Translations under genes and position numbers: made by a program
Notes under the pieces: generated by a model
Seen by the model: only the letters and a program-made list of their open reading frames with translations
Databases searched by the model: none
Told to the model about the DNA's origin: nothing
Assembly (NCBI GenBank): GCA_025356075.1
Contig: JANXUT010000060.1
Span: forward strand, 1-64,000
Source of the DNA: Pseudomonadota bacterium
GTDB taxonomy: Bacteria; Pseudomonadota; Gammaproteobacteria; Steroidobacterales; Steroidobacteraceae
Length of the DNA stretch: 64,000 nt
Direction: 5' to 3'
In this document: positions 19,257 through 28,743 of the stretch, in pieces
Numbering within the stretch: position 1 is the first letter of the stretch
How the letters are laid out: each line of letters opens with the position of its first letter

Positions 19257-21505
19257 CGAGACATTCCACCGAGGCCCGCCGAGGGCCCGCCCCGAGCATG
19301 CGCATGAATAGAACGATGGCCCCGCCCCTCCGCCGTGCAGCGTGCCTCGCCGCGCTCATCCTCGCGACCGCGACCGCGCTCGCGGCGGAGCCCCGCGCGC
19401 AGACGATGATCACGCCCAACTACAAGGATGCCGACATCGGCCAGATCGTCGAGGCGGTGAGCCAGGTCACCGGCAAGAACTTCATCATCGACCCGCGCGT
19501 GAAGGCGCAGGTCACGATGCTCTCGGCGACACCGATGAGCCCGGCCGCGTTCTACGAGGCCTTCCTCGCGATCCTGCAGGTGCACGGCTTCGTGGCGGTG
19601 CAGTCGGGCGCCGTCTACAAGATCGTGCCGGACGTGAACGCGCGCCAGATCCCCTCGGACGACCTCCCCGACCGCGTGAGCTCGACCTCGGACGAGCTCG
19701 TGACGCAGGTCGTGGCGCTCAAGAACGTGAGCGCCGCGCAGATCGTGCCGGTGCTTCGGCCGCTGATGCCGCAGGCGGGGCACCTCGCCGCCTACCCCGC
19801 CGGCAACGTGCTCATCATCTCGGATCATGCCAACAACGTGAGCCGGCTCCTGAGGATCATCGAGCGCATCGACCAGGGGAGCGACGAGGACATCGAAGTG
19901 ATCCGGCTCGAGCACGCCTCGGCCGCCGAGATCGTCAGGGTCGTCAACACGCTGAGCCAGGCGGGCGGCGGCGCCGATGCCGCGGGCGCCACCGTGAAGC
20001 TCATTGCCGATGAGCGCACCAACAGCGTGCTCATCAGCGGCGAGAAGTCCCAGCGCCTCAGGCTCAGGACGCTCGTCGCCCATCTCGACACGCCGCTCGA
20101 GCGCGGCGGCGGCACGGTCGTGAGGTACCTGAAGTACTCCGACGCCGAGAAGCTCGCGAAGTCGCTGAAGGACCAGGTGCAGTCGGCCAACGCCGCCGTC
20201 GGCACCGCCGGCGCCGCCGCGGGCGGCGCGCAGGCGCAGGCCGACAAGTCGACGACGATCTGGGCGGACCCGAGCACGAACGCGCTCGTCGTGACGGCGC
20301 CGCCGAAGCTCATGCGCCAGCTCATGGACGTCGTCGACAAGCTCGACATCCGCCGCCCGCAGGTGCTGGTCGAGGCGATCATCGTGGAGATCTCGGGCGA
20401 GAAGGAGGCCGACCTCGGCGTCAACTGGCTGCTCGATGGCAACGGCAACAACGTCGGGGCCGGCGGCTTCGTCTCGGCGATCGGCGGCACCAGCATCGCC
20501 GATGTCGCGGGCGCCGCCGTCAACACCGCGGCGATCACCGCCGCCTCCGTGCCGCTCGGCACGACCTTCGCGCTCGGTCGGCTCGCCAAGACCGGCACCG
20601 ATTTCGCGGCGATCCTGAGGGCCGTCAACGGCATCTCGAACACCAACATCGTCTCGACGCCGAGCGTGACGACGCTCGACAACCAGGAAGCGACGATCAA
20701 GGTCGTCTCGGAAGTCCCGTTCCTGACCGGCTCCTACGCCAACACCGCCGCCTCCGGCGCCACCGGCGGCACCACCGGTGTCGTGAACCCGTTCCAGACG
20801 ATCACGCGCCAGGACGTCGGCACCATCCTCAAGATCACGCCGCAGATCACCGACGATGCGACGATCCTCCTCAAGATCGACCAGGAGGTCTCGAGCATCG
20901 CGCAGGGCGCGAGGGGCGCTGTCGACCTCATCACCAACAAGCGCCAGGTCTCGACGCGCGTACTCGCCGGCGACGGCCAGATCATCGTGCTCGGCGGCCT
21001 CATCGAGGACAACCTCGTCGAGGGCGAGCAGAACGTGCCGCTGTTGTCGAAGATCCCGCTGATCGGCCAGCTCTTCAGGGTGCGCAACACCAAGAAGACC
21101 AAGACCAACCTCCTCATCTTCATCCGCGCCAAGATCCTCATCGACGATGCGCAGATCGCGACCGAGACGGAGGCCAAGTACAACTACGCGCGCGCGATCC
21201 AGAAGACGCGCGGCAAGGGCGCCGCGCAGCTGCTCCCCGGCGAGCACCAGCCGACGCTGCCGGACCTGACGACGCTCGCGCCGAGCGCGCCGCTCAGCGT
21301 GATGCCGAAGTCCGGCCTCTCGACCGCGCCGCAGCCGCCGGCGGCCCCGGTGCCGGACGCCGTCGCCGACCCGACGACGGGACTGGTGCCCGGCTCCGCG
21401 GTGCCGCCGGCGACGACGCCGCTGCCGCGCTCGCAGGTCCCGCCGCCGGCCGCGGGCGCGCCCGCGGCGCCGAAGACCGACCCGCCACCGTCCGGGAACC
21501 CGTGA
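19253..21505 (+). CDS. gspD: Type II secretion secretin GspD
   Basis: This outer-membrane secretin is up to 750 residues. It can start at GTG 19253 (GTGA overlap with gspC) or at ATG 19298, which gives a cleaner signal peptide (RRAACLAALILATATALAAE). N0 to N3 ring-forming domains occupy about residues 45-350, and the secretin beta-barrel domain runs to about 640 (VPFLTGSY, then RQVSTRVLAGDGQIIVLGGL). A Pro/Ala-rich C-terminal tail of about 90 residues resembles the pilotin-binding S region. It forms the exit channel for folded exoproteins. Confidence 0.96.
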   Translation: MTRHSTEARRGPAPSMRMNRTMAPPLRRAACLAALILATATALAAEPRAQTMITPNYKDADIGQIVEAVSQVTGKNFIIDPRVKAQVTMLSATPMSPAAFYEAFLAILQVHGFVAVQSGAVYKIVPDVNARQIPSDDLPDRVSSTSDELVTQVVALKNVSAAQIVPVLRPLMPQAGHLAAYPAGNVLIISDHANNVSRLLRIIERIDQGSDEDIEVIRLEHASAAEIVRVVNTLSQAGGGADAAGATVKLIADERTNSVLISGEKSQRLRLRTLVAHLDTPLERGGGTVVRYLKYSDAEKLAKSLKDQVQSANAAVGTAGAAAGGAQAQADKSTTIWADPSTNALVVTAPPKLMRQLMDVVDKLDIRRPQVLVEAIIVEISGEKEADLGVNWLLDGNGNNVGAGGFVSAIGGTSIADVAGAAVNTAAITAASVPLGTTFALGRLAKTGTDFAAILRAVNGISNTNIVSTPSVTTLDNQEATIKVVSEVPFLTGSYANTAASGATGGTTGVVNPFQTITRQDVGTILKITPQITDDATILLKIDQEVSSIAQGARGAVDLITNKRQVSTRVLAGDGQIIVLGGLIEDNLVEGEQNVPLLSKIPLIGQLFRVRNTKKTKTNLLIFIRAKILIDDAQIATETEAKYNYARAIQKTRGKGAAQLLPGEHQPTLPDLTTLAPSAPLSVMPKSGLSTAPQPPAAPVPDAVADPTTGLVPGSAVPPATTPLPRSQVPPPAAGAPAAPKTDPPPSGNP

Positions 21506-22995
21506 GCGTACGACTCGCCGATCCCGCCGCCTCCCCCGAGCGCAGGCTCGGCTACGCGTTCGCGCGCCGCCACGGCGTCCTCTGCCGGGGCATCGCCGAG
21601 GGCCGCGCCGACGTGATCGTGCGCTCGAGCGCGGAGCCTCAGGCGGTCGCCGAGGCCAGGCGCTTCCTCGGCACCCGGCTGCACCTCGAGCGGGTGTCGG
21701 ACGAGCGCTTCGAGGAGCTCCTGCAGTTGAGCTACGAGGGCGGCAACAACGCCGCCGCCGCCGCCGCCGAGGGACTCGAGGGCGACACGGACCTTGCGCA
21801 CATCGCCGAGGAGCTGCCGGAGCCCTCCGACCTCCTCGAGAGCGAGGACGATGCGCCGATCATCAAGCTCATCAACGCGGTGCTCACGCAGGCGGTGCGC
21901 GAGAACGCCTCCGACATCCACATCGAGCCCTTCGAGAACCGCCTCGTCGTGCGTTTCCGGGTCGACGGGGTGCTGAGGGAAGTGCTGCAGTCGCGCCGCG
22001 CCCTCGCGCCGATCGTGGTGTCGCGCATCAAGGTCATGTCGAAGCTCGACATCGCCGAGAAGCGCCTGCCGCAGGACGGGCGCATGTCGCTGAAAGTCGC
22101 CGGCCGCCCGGTCGACGTGCGCGTCTCGACGATCCCGGCCGGCCACGGCGAGCGCGTCGTGCTTAGGCTCCTCGACAAGCAGGCGGGGCGCCTCGACCTC
22201 GGGTCGCTCGGCATGGACCCGGCGACGCAGGCCGGCATGGACGAGCTCATCCACAAGCCCTACGGGATCATCCTCGTCACGGGCCCGACGGGTTCGGGAA
22301 AGACGACGACGCTCTACGCCGCGCTCGAGCGGCTCAACGACAACACCAGCAACATCATGACGGTCGAGGATCCGATCGAGTACTACATCGACGGCATCGG
22401 CCAGACGCAGGTCAACACCAAGGTCGAGATGACCTTCGCGCGGGGCTTGCGGGCGATCCTCCGCCAGGACCCCGACGTGGTGATGGTCGGCGAGATCCGC
22501 GACATCGAGACCGCGCAGATCGCCGTGCAGGCCTCGCTCACGGGTCATCTCGTCCTCTCGACGCTGCACACGAACACCGCGGTCGGCGCGATCACGCGCC
22601 TCAGGGACATGGGCGTCGAGCCTTTCCTCCTCTCCTCGACGCTCCTCGGCGTCCTCGCGCAGCGGCTCGTGCGGGTACTCGACCCCGTGACCCGCGTGCC
22701 CTACGCCGTCGCCGAGCACGAGCGGCAGCTCCTCAACCTGCGTCCCGGGGACGCGGCGACGATCTACCGCGCCGGCACCGAGTCCGGTACCGGCTACAAG
22801 GGCCGCACCGGCATCTACGAGCTCGCCGTCGTCGACGATGCGATGCGCACCCTCATCCACGATGGCGCCGGCGAGCAGGAGCTCGACCGCCACGCGCGCA
22901 AGTCCAACCCCAGCATCCGCGACGACGGCCGGCGGCGCATCCTCGCGGGCGACACGACGCTCGAGGAAGTGCTGCGCGTCACCCGCGAGGACTGA
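21502..22995 (+). CDS. gspE: Type II secretion ATPase GspE
   Basis: This cytoplasmic assembly ATPase is 497 residues from a GTG overlapping the gspD stop. It has an N-terminal GspL-binding domain, then a RecA-like core with Walker A GPTGSGKTTT (about 260), an Asp box (RVDGVLREVLQS), Walker B (ILRQDPDVVMVGEIRD) and a His box (TGHLVLSTLHTN). The usual C-terminal tetracysteine zinc motif is missing: the two expected CxxC positions read LDPVT near 390 and TESG near 424. It powers the pseudopilus. Confidence 0.96.
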   Translation: MSVRLADPAASPERRLGYAFARRHGVLCRGIAEGRADVIVRSSAEPQAVAEARRFLGTRLHLERVSDERFEELLQLSYEGGNNAAAAAAEGLEGDTDLAHIAEELPEPSDLLESEDDAPIIKLINAVLTQAVRENASDIHIEPFENRLVVRFRVDGVLREVLQSRRALAPIVVSRIKVMSKLDIAEKRLPQDGRMSLKVAGRPVDVRVSTIPAGHGERVVLRLLDKQAGRLDLGSLGMDPATQAGMDELIHKPYGIILVTGPTGSGKTTTLYAALERLNDNTSNIMTVEDPIEYYIDGIGQTQVNTKVEMTFARGLRAILRQDPDVVMVGEIRDIETAQIAVQASLTGHLVLSTLHTNTAVGAITRLRDMGVEPFLLSSTLLGVLAQRLVRVLDPVTRVPYAVAEHERQLLNLRPGDAATIYRAGTESGTGYKGRTGIYELAVVDDAMRTLIHDGAGEQELDRHARKSNPSIRDDGRRRILAGDTTLEEVLRVTRED

Positions 22996-23013
22996 CGCGC
23001 ACCCGTCCCCCCG

Positions 23014-24231
23014 ATGGCAGCTTTTGAATACACCGCGCTCGATGCGGGCGGCCGCGAACGCCGCGGCGTCCTCGAGGGCGACACCGCCCGCCAGGTGCGC
23101 CAGCTCCTGAGGGAGCAGGCGCTCCTCCCGGTCACCGTCGCCGAGGTCGCGCAGCGGGAAGCCAAGCGCAGCCGCGCGCGGTTCACGCTGCGCCGCGGCA
23201 TCTCGGCGAGCGACCTGGCGCTCCTGACCCGCCAGCTCGCCACCCTCGCCCGCGCCGGCATCCCGCTCGAGGAGGCGCTCCTCGCGGTCTCGCAGCAGAC
23301 CGAGACGCCGCGCATCCAGGCGATCGTCTCGGGGGTGCGTGCGCGGGTTCTCGAGGGCCGCACGCTCGCCGACGGCCTCGCGGCGTTCCCGCAGGCGTTC
23401 CCGGAGATCTACCGGGCGACGGTGTCGGCCGGCGAGCAGTCGGGGCGCCTCGATGGCGTGCTCGAGCGCCTCGCCGACTACACCGAGAACCGCCAGCTCC
23501 TGCAGAGCCGGGTCCGCAACGCGCTCGTGTACCCGGTGCTCTTGAGCGTCGTCAGCCTCGCGATCGTGTCGCTGCTGCTCGGCTACGTCGTGCCCGAGGT
23601 CGTCAACGTGTTCAAGGCCGGCAAGCAGCAGCTCCCCCTCCTGACGCGCAGCCTGATCGCGATCAGCGACGGCTTTCGCCACTGGTGGTGGCTCATCTTC
23701 GGGCTCGCGGCGCTCGCGTTCTACGGCTTCAGGCGCTGGCTCAAGGATCCGGCAGCGCGGCGCCGCTGGCACCGGTTCCAGCTCGAGCTGCCGCTCCTCG
23801 GCCGCGTCGTGCGCGGCGTCAACGCCGCCTCCTTCGCCCGCACGCTCTCGATCCTGACGGCGAGCGCGGTGCCGGTGCTCGATGCGCTGCGGATCTCGGG
23901 CGAGGTCGTCTCGAGCCTGCCGATGCGCGACGCCGTCGCCGAAGCCGCCGCCAAGGTGCGCGAGGGCGCGCCGATCGCCCGCTCGCTCGGCGCCTCCAAG
24001 CTCTTCCCGCCCATGCTGATCCACCTCATCGCGAGCGGCGAGACGAGCGGCGAGCTCGAGTCGATGCTCGAGCGCGCCGCGGCGAACCAGGAACGCGAGA
24101 TGGACGGCATCGTGAACACGGCCGTGAACATCCTCGGGCCCGTCATGATCCTCGTCATGGGCGGGTTCGTGCTGCTGATCGTGCTTGCGCTCCTCCTGCC
24201 GATCTTCCAGCTGAACCAGCTCGTGCGCTGA
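23014..24231 (+). CDS. gspF: Type II secretion inner-membrane protein GspF
   Basis: This inner-membrane platform protein has 405 residues and two homologous cytoplasmic domains (ISASDLALLTRQLATLARAG and the later VNAASFARTLSILTASAVPV). Three membrane helices are visible at about 170-195, 225-245 and 375-400. It begins MAAFEYTALDAGGRERRGVL, typical of the family. No pseudopilin genes follow; the operon ends here. Confidence 0.96.
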   Translation: MAAFEYTALDAGGRERRGVLEGDTARQVRQLLREQALLPVTVAEVAQREAKRSRARFTLRRGISASDLALLTRQLATLARAGIPLEEALLAVSQQTETPRIQAIVSGVRARVLEGRTLADGLAAFPQAFPEIYRATVSAGEQSGRLDGVLERLADYTENRQLLQSRVRNALVYPVLLSVVSLAIVSLLLGYVVPEVVNVFKAGKQQLPLLTRSLIAISDGFRHWWWLIFGLAALAFYGFRRWLKDPAARRRWHRFQLELPLLGRVVRGVNAASFARTLSILTASAVPVLDALRISGEVVSSLPMRDAVAEAAAKVREGAPIARSLGASKLFPPMLIHLIASGETSGELESMLERAAANQEREMDGIVNTAVNILGPVMILVMGGFVLLIVLALLLPIFQLNQLVR

Positions 24232-24240
24232 GAGCGCCCG

Positions 24241-24260
24241 GGGCCCCCGCGAGGGGGCCC
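24241..24260 (+). terminator. Hairpin after gspF
   Basis: GGGCCCCC-GCGA-GGGGGCCC forms a perfect 8-bp stem 9 bp after the gspF stop. No T-run follows, so it is either a weak terminator or an mRNA-stabilising hairpin. Confidence 0.4.
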
Positions 24261-24385
24261 TCAAGGGCGGATCGCGCGATCCGCGACCGGCGTCACGCAA
24301 AGTTCACCTACGGGGCCCTTGCAGCGTGGGCGGGCGGTGTCTTATAACGGCGCCGCTCGAACGCGCTTTTCACCGGCTCCCCCCG

Positions 24386-24658
24386 ATGAGCGAGAAGCCC
24401 GACTCAGAAGAGTTCGATGAAGACGATGCCGACGAGGCCGTCGAAAACGACGACCCGCAGCTCGAGCGTTTGCTCAAAAGTCTCGAGTACCCGAAGCGTC
24501 GCGCGGGACCGAAGCCCGGCGAGCCCGCCTGGCGGCGGCTCGAGAAGTACATGGAGCAGAAGCGCACCGCCGAGCTCCTGTCCGACTTCGACGACTACGA
24601 CATCGGCGAGGCGGCCGACGGCGCGCCGACGGCGCGCGCCAAGAAAGCCCGCCGCTGA
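24386..24658 (+). CDS. Small acidic PA3496-like protein, 90 aa
   Basis: The ATG at 24386 gives a protein with a very acidic N-terminus (EEFDEDDADEAVENDDPQ). A basic linker and a C-terminal helix WRRLEKYMEQKRTAELLSDF ending DDYDIGE follow. This helix plus acidic tail pattern resembles the PA3496 family of small gammaproteobacterial proteins of unknown function. It is probably expressed separately from gspF, with 154 bp and a hairpin between them. A longer in-frame reading from 24326 is less likely. Confidence 0.68.
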   Translation: MSEKPDSEEFDEDDADEAVENDDPQLERLLKSLEYPKRRAGPKPGEPAWRRLEKYMEQKRTAELLSDFDDYDIGEAADGAPTARAKKARR

Positions 24659-24696
24659 GGACCGGGCGCAGCGCCTGCGCCCGCGGCCCTCGCACC

Positions 24697-27600
24697 TCAG
24701 TCCCGCTCGCGCATCCGCGTCGCGACGGCCTGGCGCTCATCCACCGAGCGAAGCGCCTCGAGCGCCGCGTACTGCCGGCCGCTCAAGGTCGCCGCGGTAT
24801 CCGCGATGGGGCTTGCGCCCGCGGCCTCGAGGAGCTTGTTGAGGGCCGGGAGGTCGGACTTCCCGAGCGCCTCCGTGCCCGCCTCGACCTCGGCGAGCTC
24901 GCGCGACAACACGTTGACCCGCTCGAGCTGGTAATCGCCCGGGCGTCCCTCGTAGGAGAGGAGCGCCCCGTAGGCGTAGTCGAGGTGCTCGCGCAGGCGC
25001 TCCTCGCCGGTGATCGCCCCGCCCTCCTTCGTCGCGACGACGAGCTTCCTGAGCTCATCCGCCCGCGCATCGAACTTCTCGAGCGCCGCGCGCGCGGGCC
25101 CCTCGGCGAGGCCCGCCTGCCGCTCCCGCGCGAGCAGCCGGTAGCCGTTCAGGCGATCGACGACGTCCGTCATGCGCCCGAAGAGCGCGTGCGCCTTCAT
25201 GGCGCCCTGGTACTGCGCCTCGCGGTCGGCGAGCGTGTAGCTCGCGCGCCGGTCGAGCCCGACGCTCACCGTCCGCTCGTACACCTTGCCGGCCTTCGTC
25301 ATCCGGATCGTGTAGAGGCCGGGCGTGACCCTGGGACCCTGGGTCCCGGAGAACGCGGCCTGCGCCGCCGTCGGCACGCGCGGCGCCGCCACCTGCATCG
25401 ACCAGACGATGCGGTTGATGCCCTTGCGTGTGCTCGCGGGCAGCGTGTCGATGAGGTGGCCGCTCGAATCGAGCACCTCGAGCTTCAGCCGCCCGAACAC
25501 GTGCCGCGCGCGCTGGTAGTAGCTGATCACCGCGCCGTCGGCGGGGTTCTGGCCGCTCCACTTCGCATCGCCCTCGGCCCAGCCGCCCTGGCCCTGCAGG
25601 CGCTGCTGGACGGGCCGCGACTCGAGGAACTGGAATTCCTTCGACAGATCCGCCGCCGCGAGCGAGCGCAGCGTCGTCAGGTCATCGATGATCCAGATGC
25701 CGCGGCCGTGCGTTGCGAGCACGAGGTCCTGGTCGCGCTTCTGGAAGGCGATGTCGCGCACCGCGACGTGCGGGAACGCACTGCCGGTGAATTCGGCGAA
25801 ATGGCTGCCGCCGTCGATCGAGACGTAGAGGCCGTATTCGGTGCCGAGGTAGAGGATCCGCGGGTTCACGGGATCCTCGCGGATCACGTGCGCGTAGCCG
25901 CGCACGCCCGATTTTCCATCGACGAGGCGCGACCACGTGACACCGAAGTCGCGGCTCGCGTAGACCCACGGCGTCATGTCGCCGACGGAGTGGCGGTCGA
26001 AGGCGGCGTAGACGACGCCCGCCTCGTGATGGCCCGCCTCGAGCCACGACACCCAGCTCGCCGCCGGCAGCCCCGTCACGTTGCCGACGAGGTTGTGCCA
26101 CGTGTGGCCGGCGTCCCGCGTCAGCTGCACGTTGCCATCGTCGGTGCCGACCCAGATCGTGCGCGCGTCCTTCGGGCTCTCGGCGATCGTGTAAATCGTC
26201 GTGTGCATCTCGGCGGCGGAATTATCGACCGTCACGCCGCCCGACTCCTCCTGCTTCTGCTTGGCGGGGTCGTTGGTCGTGAGGTCGGGCGAGATGCGCG
26301 CCCAGCTCTGGCCGTGGTCCTGGGTCATGAACAGGAACTGGGCCCCGAGGTACAGCTTCGTCGGGTCGCTCGGCGAGAGCGCGATCGGCGAGTTCCAGTT
26401 GAAGCGCAGCTTTTCCTTGTAGAGCGCGCGCGGCTGGATGTCGCGGTGCGTGAGCGTGCGCCGGTCGATGCGGCCGATCGTGCCGCCCTGCGCCTCCGCG
26501 TAGGCGAACTCAGGGTCGGTCGGGTCGGCGAAGGTCCACATGCCGTCGCCGCCGTACAGGTTCTCCCAGCGGCCGTTGGTGATGCCGCCGGGGTAGGCGG
26601 AGTCGCCCGCCCAGCTCGAGTTGTCCTGCAGTCCCCCGTACACCTGGTACGGGTCCCGGTCATCGACCGACACGTGATAGAACTGCGACACCGGCAGGTT
26701 GTCGGCCTTCCACCACTTGTTGCCGGCGTCGTGGCTGAACCAGAGCCCGCCATCGTCCCCGGTGATCACCTCGCTCGGGTTCTTCGGGTTGACCCACACG
26801 TCGTGATGATCGCCGTGCGTGCCGCCGGAGACGTCGGCGAAGCTCTTGCCGCCGTCCTCGGAGGCGATGAGCCGCCCGTCCGGCTTGTAGATGCGATCGG
26901 CATTGGTGGGATCGACGACGAGCCTCGAGAAGTAGAACGGCCGCCAGACCATCGCGGTGCTGCGGTCACGCTCCTCCCACGTCTTGCCGCCATCGTCAGA
27001 GCGAAAGAGCGCCGAGCGCACGCCCTCGATGACGGCGTAGACGACGTCGGGCTGGGTGGGCGCGATCGCGACGTCGAGGCGGCCCCACGGCCCCTTCGGC
27101 AGGCCCTTGGCGCTCGAGGCATCCAGGCGCTTCCAGGTCGCGCCGCCGTCCTCGGTGAGAAAGAGCCCGGAGCCGGAGGCCGCGGTCGGCCCCTCGCCCC
27201 CGGAGCGGAACGTCCAGCCCTTGCGCCTGAAGTCCCAGAGCCCGGCGAAGAGGCGCTTGGGGTTCCTCGGGTCCATCGCGAGCCCCGAGCACCCGGTCGA
27301 GAGGTTCGGGCCCTTGAGGACGAGCGCCCAGGTCGCGCCGCCGTCGGTCGTCTTGTAGAGGCCGCGCTCGGCGGAATCGGACCACAGCTTCCCCGGCACG
27401 CACGCGTAGACGGTGTCGGAGTGCGCGGGGTCGATGAGGATCCGGTTGATGCGCTCCGATTCCGGCAAGCCGCGGAACGCCCAGGTGTCGCCGCCGTCGG
27501 TCGAGCGGTAGATGCCGTTGCCGACGGAGACGGAGTTGCGGGTCCAGCTCTCGCCGGTCCCGACCCAGACGGTCTTCGGGTTGGCGGCATCGAGCGCGAT

Positions 27601-27906
27601 CGCGCCGATCGAGAGCACCGGCATCTTGTCGAAGATGGGCTTGAACGTCGTGCCGCCGTCGAGCGAGCGCCAGACGCCCCCCGAGGCGCTGCCGACGAAC
27701 AGCGTCACCTTGCCGTCGGGCTCGAGGCGCCCGGCGATCGCGGCGATGCGACCGCTCATCGTCGCCGAGCCCACGTTCCGGGCGCCGAGGCCCGCGATCG
27801 AGGCGCTCTCGAGCACGGGGGGCGGCGAAAGCTCCGTGGCGATGGCGCCCGCGCTCGCGAGGACGGCGGCGGTGGCGAGCGCGGCGCTCAGGGCACGCGC
27901 GCTCAC
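24697..27906 (-). CDS. Exported BNR/Asp-box repeat (sortilin-like) protein
   Basis: The protein is 1069 residues with a signal peptide (LSAALATAAVLASAGAIA). Many Asp-box repeats of the form SxDGGxTW (e.g. RSLDGGTTF, RSTDGGDTW, KTTDGGATW, RSDDGGKTWE) indicate one or two beta-propellers like sortilin/VPS10 or sialidase. Annotated relatives are often called WD40/YVTN/BNR-like or glycosyl hydrolase, but no catalytic residues can be assigned here. The C-terminal part (from about residue 800) is a beta-sandwich then a helical region. It is coupled by GTGA overlap to the upstream exported protein. Confidence 0.85.
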   Translation of the reverse strand: MSARALSAALATAAVLASAGAIATELSPPPVLESASIAGLGARNVGSATMSGRIAAIAGRLEPDGKVTLFVGSASGGVWRSLDGGTTFKPIFDKMPVLSIGAIALDAANPKTVWVGTGESWTRNSVSVGNGIYRSTDGGDTWAFRGLPESERINRILIDPAHSDTVYACVPGKLWSDSAERGLYKTTDGGATWALVLKGPNLSTGCSGLAMDPRNPKRLFAGLWDFRRKGWTFRSGGEGPTAASGSGLFLTEDGGATWKRLDASSAKGLPKGPWGRLDVAIAPTQPDVVYAVIEGVRSALFRSDDGGKTWEERDRSTAMVWRPFYFSRLVVDPTNADRIYKPDGRLIASEDGGKSFADVSGGTHGDHHDVWVNPKNPSEVITGDDGGLWFSHDAGNKWWKADNLPVSQFYHVSVDDRDPYQVYGGLQDNSSWAGDSAYPGGITNGRWENLYGGDGMWTFADPTDPEFAYAEAQGGTIGRIDRRTLTHRDIQPRALYKEKLRFNWNSPIALSPSDPTKLYLGAQFLFMTQDHGQSWARISPDLTTNDPAKQKQEESGGVTVDNSAAEMHTTIYTIAESPKDARTIWVGTDDGNVQLTRDAGHTWHNLVGNVTGLPAASWVSWLEAGHHEAGVVYAAFDRHSVGDMTPWVYASRDFGVTWSRLVDGKSGVRGYAHVIREDPVNPRILYLGTEYGLYVSIDGGSHFAEFTGSAFPHVAVRDIAFQKRDQDLVLATHGRGIWIIDDLTTLRSLAAADLSKEFQFLESRPVQQRLQGQGGWAEGDAKWSGQNPADGAVISYYQRARHVFGRLKLEVLDSSGHLIDTLPASTRKGINRIVWSMQVAAPRVPTAAQAAFSGTQGPRVTPGLYTIRMTKAGKVYERTVSVGLDRRASYTLADREAQYQGAMKAHALFGRMTDVVDRLNGYRLLARERQAGLAEGPARAALEKFDARADELRKLVVATKEGGAITGEERLREHLDYAYGALLSYEGRPGDYQLERVNVLSRELAEVEAGTEALGKSDLPALNKLLEAAGASPIADTAATLSGRQYAALEALRSVDERQAVATRMRERD

Positions 27907-28670
27907 TGCTGCACCGCCGGCGCCGCCGCCACGGGGAAGGTGAACTCGGACGGTGGCAGCGTCGGGTTCGCGACGGCCTTCTCGTAGACGATCTTCTGCT
28001 TTTGCGCGGCGTCCGAGTCCTTGGCGCCCGCCGCCTCGCTCATCGGCACGTACACGCCCGCGACCGCCTCGTACTCGCCGAAGTCGGTCTCGATGAGCTG
28101 CTCGGCGCCGCGGATCGTCTGGCGGTCGAGCTCGCGGATCACCATCCAGCTGTCGGGGTCGAGCCAGAACGTCGACTCGTTGCCGGACTTGAGCGTCACC
28201 CGCAGCTTGTGCGCGGCGGTCCCGTCGATGTCCTCGACGCCGAGGTACTCGACCGTGTGGCCTTTCTTCCGGTAGTCGACCAGCGGGAAGTCGATGTCGG
28301 CGCTCAGCGCCAGGCCCTTCGCCTCGTCCGCGGACATGAGCGAGGGATCCTTGCGGCCCTGGAACGGCTGCACTTGCCAGGCCTGGTGGCCGTCGTAGGC
28401 CTGCACCTGCGTCATCCCCTGCAGCGTCACTTCCTGGCGGTACTCGCCGGCGCGGGTCTTGAGGTCCCTGACATCGAGCTGACCGTTGAAGCCGGGGACG
28501 ATGAGCCGGCCCACGCGCTCGAGGCCCTGGATGGCGATGAGCTTGTCCTTGCCGCCGCGGGCGCGCACGTGGTTCGCGATGATTTCATCGGCGGTGAGGG
28601 CGGCGGCGAGGGCGTTGGCGCCCGCAAGGCACGCGATGAGCGCGGCAATGAGGCGAGTGAATCGGGTCAT
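27903..28670 (-). CDS. Exported LolA/LolB-fold-like protein
   Basis: The protein is 255 residues with a signal peptide (RLIAALIACLAGANALA). The mature part resembles outer-membrane lipoprotein-sorting-like proteins: ADEIIANHVRARGGKDKL, a beta-rich central part and ESTFWLDPDSWMVIRE near the end of the half-barrel. It is not the housekeeping LolA, which is at 9108-9770. The stop overlaps the start of the BNR-repeat gene, so the two are probably made together and may act in the same periplasmic process. Confidence 0.75.
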   Translation of the reverse strand: MTRFTRLIAALIACLAGANALAAALTADEIIANHVRARGGKDKLIAIQGLERVGRLIVPGFNGQLDVRDLKTRAGEYRQEVTLQGMTQVQAYDGHQAWQVQPFQGRKDPSLMSADEAKGLALSADIDFPLVDYRKKGHTVEYLGVEDIDGTAAHKLRVTLKSGNESTFWLDPDSWMVIRELDRQTIRGAEQLIETDFGEYEAVAGVYVPMSEAAGAKDSDAAQKQKIVYEKAVANPTLPPSEFTFPVAAAPAVQQ

Positions 28671-28743
28671 GGTGAGCCTCGGGACGGATGCGATGGCCGG
28701 GAAGCCTCCGCGTCTGGCGAGCCTTCGTCAATGGGCTTCGCGC

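Noticed and set aside
21184-24300. Long antisense frame across gspD-gspE-gspF
   Set aside because: Same GC-driven shadow; the three sense genes have clear family motifs and coupled starts.
24985-27987. 1000-codon frame on the + strand antisense to the BNR-repeat gene
   Set aside because: No domain or start signal. The sense strand shows repeated Asp boxes and a signal peptide.
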